A stretch of DNA of 35,380 nt from JAJZMA01 sp021850405. GTDB lineage: Bacteria; Chloroflexota; Dormibacteria; Aeolococcales; Aeolococcaceae. Where the stretch lies: the NCBI GenBank assembly GCA_027365835.1, contig DAHXLU010000059.1, positions 1-35,380 of the forward strand, given 5' to 3'. Every line of letters starts with the position of its first letter. Position 1 is the first letter of the stretch. The translations under genes and the position numbers were made by a program. Positions 33,932 through 35,380 of the stretch are shown here, piece after piece. The notes below the pieces were generated by a model that saw only the letters and a list, made by a program, of their open reading frames with translations, did no database searches and was not told the origin of the DNA.

Positions 33932-34690
33932 TTACCCTACCGCATCAAACATGGTGTCGGGAATGTCAGCATTTGCATACACAGCCTGAACATCGTCCAG
34001 CTCTTCGAGATTCTCGAGCAGGCGCAGCACAGGGCCAGACTGCTTTTCATCGAGAGCGACCGTTGTCTTTGGAATCATCTCGATTCCAGCGCTCGTCACT
34101 GCACACCCGCGTGCTTCAATGTTTTTTCGCGCTTCCTCTACATGTGCTGGTGAGGTAATTACCTTGACCTCATCCTGCTCGACAACCACATCCCCCTCTT
34201 CCCCGAGGTCTACCTCTCCTACCAGTTCCAGTGCCAGGTCGTCGGGGTCCCGCTCCCTGGGATCTATGCTGACGATGCCACGCTGGTCGAACAACCATCC
34301 GACACTGTTGGTCTCGCCAAGAGAGCCTCCAGATCGCGTGAACAGGTTGCGCACCGCTGCCACCGTCCGGTTCCGGTTGTCGGTCAGTACATCCACCAGG
34401 ACTGCAACCCCGTGGGGGCCATATCCCTCATACCGGATCTCCTCCAGGCGGGTACCTTCCTTCCCACCAACCCCCCTCTGGATGGCACGCTCAATGTTGT
34501 CAGCTGGCATATTGACATCCTTTGCCTTCTGTATTGCCAGCCGCAAACGGAAGTTACCGGTAGGGTCTCCCCCACCCTCGCGGGCGGCAACAGTAAGCTC
34601 GATTGCCACCTTGGTGAAGATCTGGCCCCGCTTGGCATCTACGATGGCTTTTTTGTGCTTGATGCCTGCCCACTTGCTGTGTCCGGACAT
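33932..34690 (-). CDS. yebC: YebC/TACO1-family protein
   Basis: A 252-residue member of the YebC family, known as transcriptional regulators and, in TACO1 and recent bacterial work, translation factors easing ribosome stalling at proline stretches. It starts MSGHSKWAGIKHKK, with KRGQIFTK, GNFRLRLAIQKAK, NMPADNIERAI, EIRYEGYGPHGVA and the acidic middle domain that are all diagnostic. GAGG lies 5 nt upstream of ATG 34690. It leads the yebC-ruvC-ruvA-ruvB run, a widespread gene order. Confidence 0.96.
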   Translation of the reverse strand: MSGHSKWAGIKHKKAIVDAKRGQIFTKVAIELTVAAREGGGDPTGNFRLRLAIQKAKDVNMPADNIERAIQRGVGGKEGTRLEEIRYEGYGPHGVAVLVDVLTDNRNRTVAAVRNLFTRSGGSLGETNSVGWLFDQRGIVSIDPRERDPDDLALELVGEVDLGEEGDVVVEQDEVKVITSPAHVEEARKNIEARGCAVTSAGIEMIPKTTVALDEKQSGPVLRLLENLEELDDVQAVYANADIPDTMFDAVG

Positions 34691-34776
34691 TGGAACCTCT
34701 TTCCCGGCGAACGGATGTTTTTATCTTACCAACCTGGCAACGGAAGCGTCACCCTTGTAACAGGTAGCTCTCCCCC

Positions 34777-34804
34777 TTGACAACAGGGTACAAATGGATA
34801 TCCT
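34777..34804 (+). promoter_or_regulatory. Candidate promoter for the downstream structured RNA
   Basis: Perfect -35 TTGACA (34777-34782) and TATCCT (34799-34804; four of six) at 16-nt spacing on the plus strand. Initiation near 34811 would give an RNA of about 317 nt ending at the terminator near 35127. A second weak pair (TTTACA 34813, TATGAG 34837) would start it later. Confidence 0.4.
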
Positions 34805-34891
34805 AATAGTTGTTTACAGGTTCTGCCACACGGAGGTATGAGTACAGTACATGAATACCGTCTGGCAACTTTTCCGGCAAGGTCGAGCTGA

Positions 34892-35127
34892 GTAGGCGGC
34901 CCGGGTAGTTCAGCGGATGTCCCTGACAGCTGACGCAACTTCAGCCGGAGTACCGGCATTAGTGCAAGAATGAGGCGCACTGGACAGGGCGGCGTAGGGA
35001 AACTGCCTGGCGGGGCTTGCTAGCCCAGCGTCCGGGTTATGGGGACGCAGGTAACAACCGGCTAATCCGCCGGTCGCCGAAGATACTCGGCCTACAAGGG
35101 ATGGTCAAGATACCATCCCTTTTTTTT
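34892..35127 (+). ncRNA. Unidentified structured RNA with multiple hairpins
   Basis: No open frame fits, but the plus strand folds into many short helices: closing stem GTAGGC (34892-34897) with GCCTAC (35090-35095); CCCTG/CAGGG (34921-34925, 34985-34989) enclosing GCTGA/TCAGC (34929-34945), CCGG/CCGG (34945-34956) and AGTGC/GCACT (34961-34981); then GGGCT/AGCCC (35013-35026), GCGTCC/GGACGC (35028-35048), ACCGGC/GCCGGT (35057-35074) and GCCGA/TCGGC (35076-35091). The intrinsic terminator begins at the next base after the closing stem. Universal motifs of RNase P RNA, tmRNA and SRP RNA, and the riboswitch cores I know, are absent. No plus-strand gene follows, so it is likely a stand-alone RNA. 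The 5' end is uncertain. Confidence 0.55.
35096..35127 (+). terminator. Strong intrinsic terminator of the structured RNA
   Basis: AAGGGATGGT (35096-35105), loop CAAGAT, ACCATCCCTT (35112-35121): a perfect 10-bp stem running into eight consecutive T (35120-35127). The T-run is only on the plus strand, which fixes the direction of transcription. Confidence 0.92.
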
Positions 35128-35243
35128 GCCCTGTTCTCCCTGCCCCTGCCGTCTCGGCGGGCATAGACCCATCTGCCAGTGGCGTCTTTACCAGAGCATT
35201 TGGTATCAGGTGTCTCGCGGGCCGGCGGTCTTTAGAGGTAACT

Positions 35244-35273
35244 GCAGGGGTTGGGCGTCTAGCCCACCCCTGC
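35244..35273. other. 12-bp hairpin carrying the propeller gene's stop codon in its loop
   Basis: GCAGGGG (35244-35250) and TGGGC (35252-35256), with one bulged T, pair with GCCCA (35262-35266) and CCCCTGC (35267-35273); the loop is GTCTA. On the minus strand the TAG stop (35261-35259) falls in the loop, and the last four codons form one arm. No T-run follows on either strand. Confidence 0.6.
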
Positions 35274-35380
35274 GATGCCAACTACAGGCATATTGAGCCA
35301 TTGCCCGGCCATGGAGCCGTAGTAGGAAGATGCTCCAAAACCAAATACTGCACCAGCTCCGGTTGCTTCCCAGAAGCCCT
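35259..35380 (-). CDS. C-terminal end of a propeller-repeat protein (partial, cut by window edge)
   Basis: The last 39 residues of a protein entering from the right edge. They read GFWEATGAGAVFGFGAS, then SYYGSMAGQWLNMPVVGIAGVG, then TAG. This matches one unit of the 'GYWLVASDGGIFSFGDA.FYGS...LN.PVVGMA' repeat found many times in secreted proteins of Actinobacteria and Chloroflexota, thought to form beta-propellers. The rest of the protein is outside the window. It is convergent with the structured RNA, with 131 nt between stop and terminator. Confidence 0.75.
   Translation of the reverse strand, partial: GFWEATGAGAVFGFGASSYYGSMAGQWLNMPVVGIAGVG

Noticed and set aside
34851..34895. Possible 14-codon leader peptide (ATG 34851) behind GGAGGT
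   Set aside because: Spacing of 13 nt is poor, the peptide is unremarkable and no downstream gene exists to be controlled.
34895..34960. tRNA-like start (GGGTAGTTCAGCGG resembles a D-arm)
   Set aside because: No anticodon arm, T-arm (GTTCGA) or acceptor pairing follows; the segment fits better as part of the multi-hairpin RNA.
34990..35006. GGCGTAGGGAAAC, similar to the 3' conserved part of TPP riboswitches
   Set aside because: The CTGAGA-type 5' half and surrounding helices are missing, and no thiamine gene or any plus-strand gene follows.
1..35380. CRISPR arrays, rRNA and tRNA genes, prophage or plasmid-transfer genes
   Set aside because: None were seen on reading both strands; the only mobile-element traces are the transposase tail at the left edge and, less likely, the recombinase gene.

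Overview
The window reads as a moderately high-G+C bacterial chromosome. It is densely coded, uses many GTG and TTG starts and often couples genes through 1-8 nt overlaps. Several surface proteins use repeats I associate with Chloroflexota, Dormibacterota and Actinobacteria (C-x5-C plus AVG blades, a GYWLV/FGDA-like propeller repeat, TIG and DUF916-like ectodomains). My best guess is a Terrabacteria lineage near Chloroflexota/Dormibacterota. This is an inference; there is no rRNA gene to settle it.

Layout. 1-2.4 kb: the tail of an IS630-like transposase, a RibD-C-type reductase, a NUDIX hydrolase and an FKBP lipoprotein. 2.7-7.0 kb: a complete zinc/manganese uptake operon (binding lipoprotein, ATPase, two different permeases) ending in its own Fur/Zur-type regulator. 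7.1-12.3 kb: exported and membrane proteins, namely a seven-blade Cys-paired propeller candidate, an unrecognised 209-aa protein behind a near-consensus promoter, a TasA-like/LamG protein and an MFS transporter. 12.6-15.2 kb: a minus-strand sulfur operon (ArsR-rhodanese fusion, SHOCT membrane protein, DsrE protein, SQR-like flavoprotein) with an AT-rich dyad over its promoter. 15.2-16.0 kb: a gene-poor stretch with inverted repeats and a frameshifted remnant of a second MFS gene.

16.0-21.9 kb: central carbon metabolism, with a minus-strand galM-zwf-gnd-HAD operon feeding the oxidative pentose phosphate pathway and, divergently, NADP-type isocitrate dehydrogenase. 22.1-28.8 kb: a LigB/DODA-type dioxygenase; a lone XerC/D-type recombinase with a dif-like 11-6-11 site just upstream of its start; two membrane-anchored surface proteins (DUF916-like and TIG); a GT87-type membrane glycosyltransferase; a 35-aa membrane protein; and CcdA. 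29.2-34.7 kb: a minus-strand set, yebC-ruvC-ruvA-ruvB and queA-tgt, for Holliday-junction processing and queuosine tRNA modification. 34.7-35.4 kb: a plus-strand, hairpin-rich RNA ending at a strong intrinsic terminator and matching no RNA family I could recall, then the C-terminal end of a propeller-repeat protein running off the window.

The observations most worth follow-up are the unidentified structured RNA at 34.9-35.13 kb, the dif-like site beside the recombinase gene, the decayed MFS paralogue at 15.83-15.96 kb and the seven-cysteine-pair propeller.
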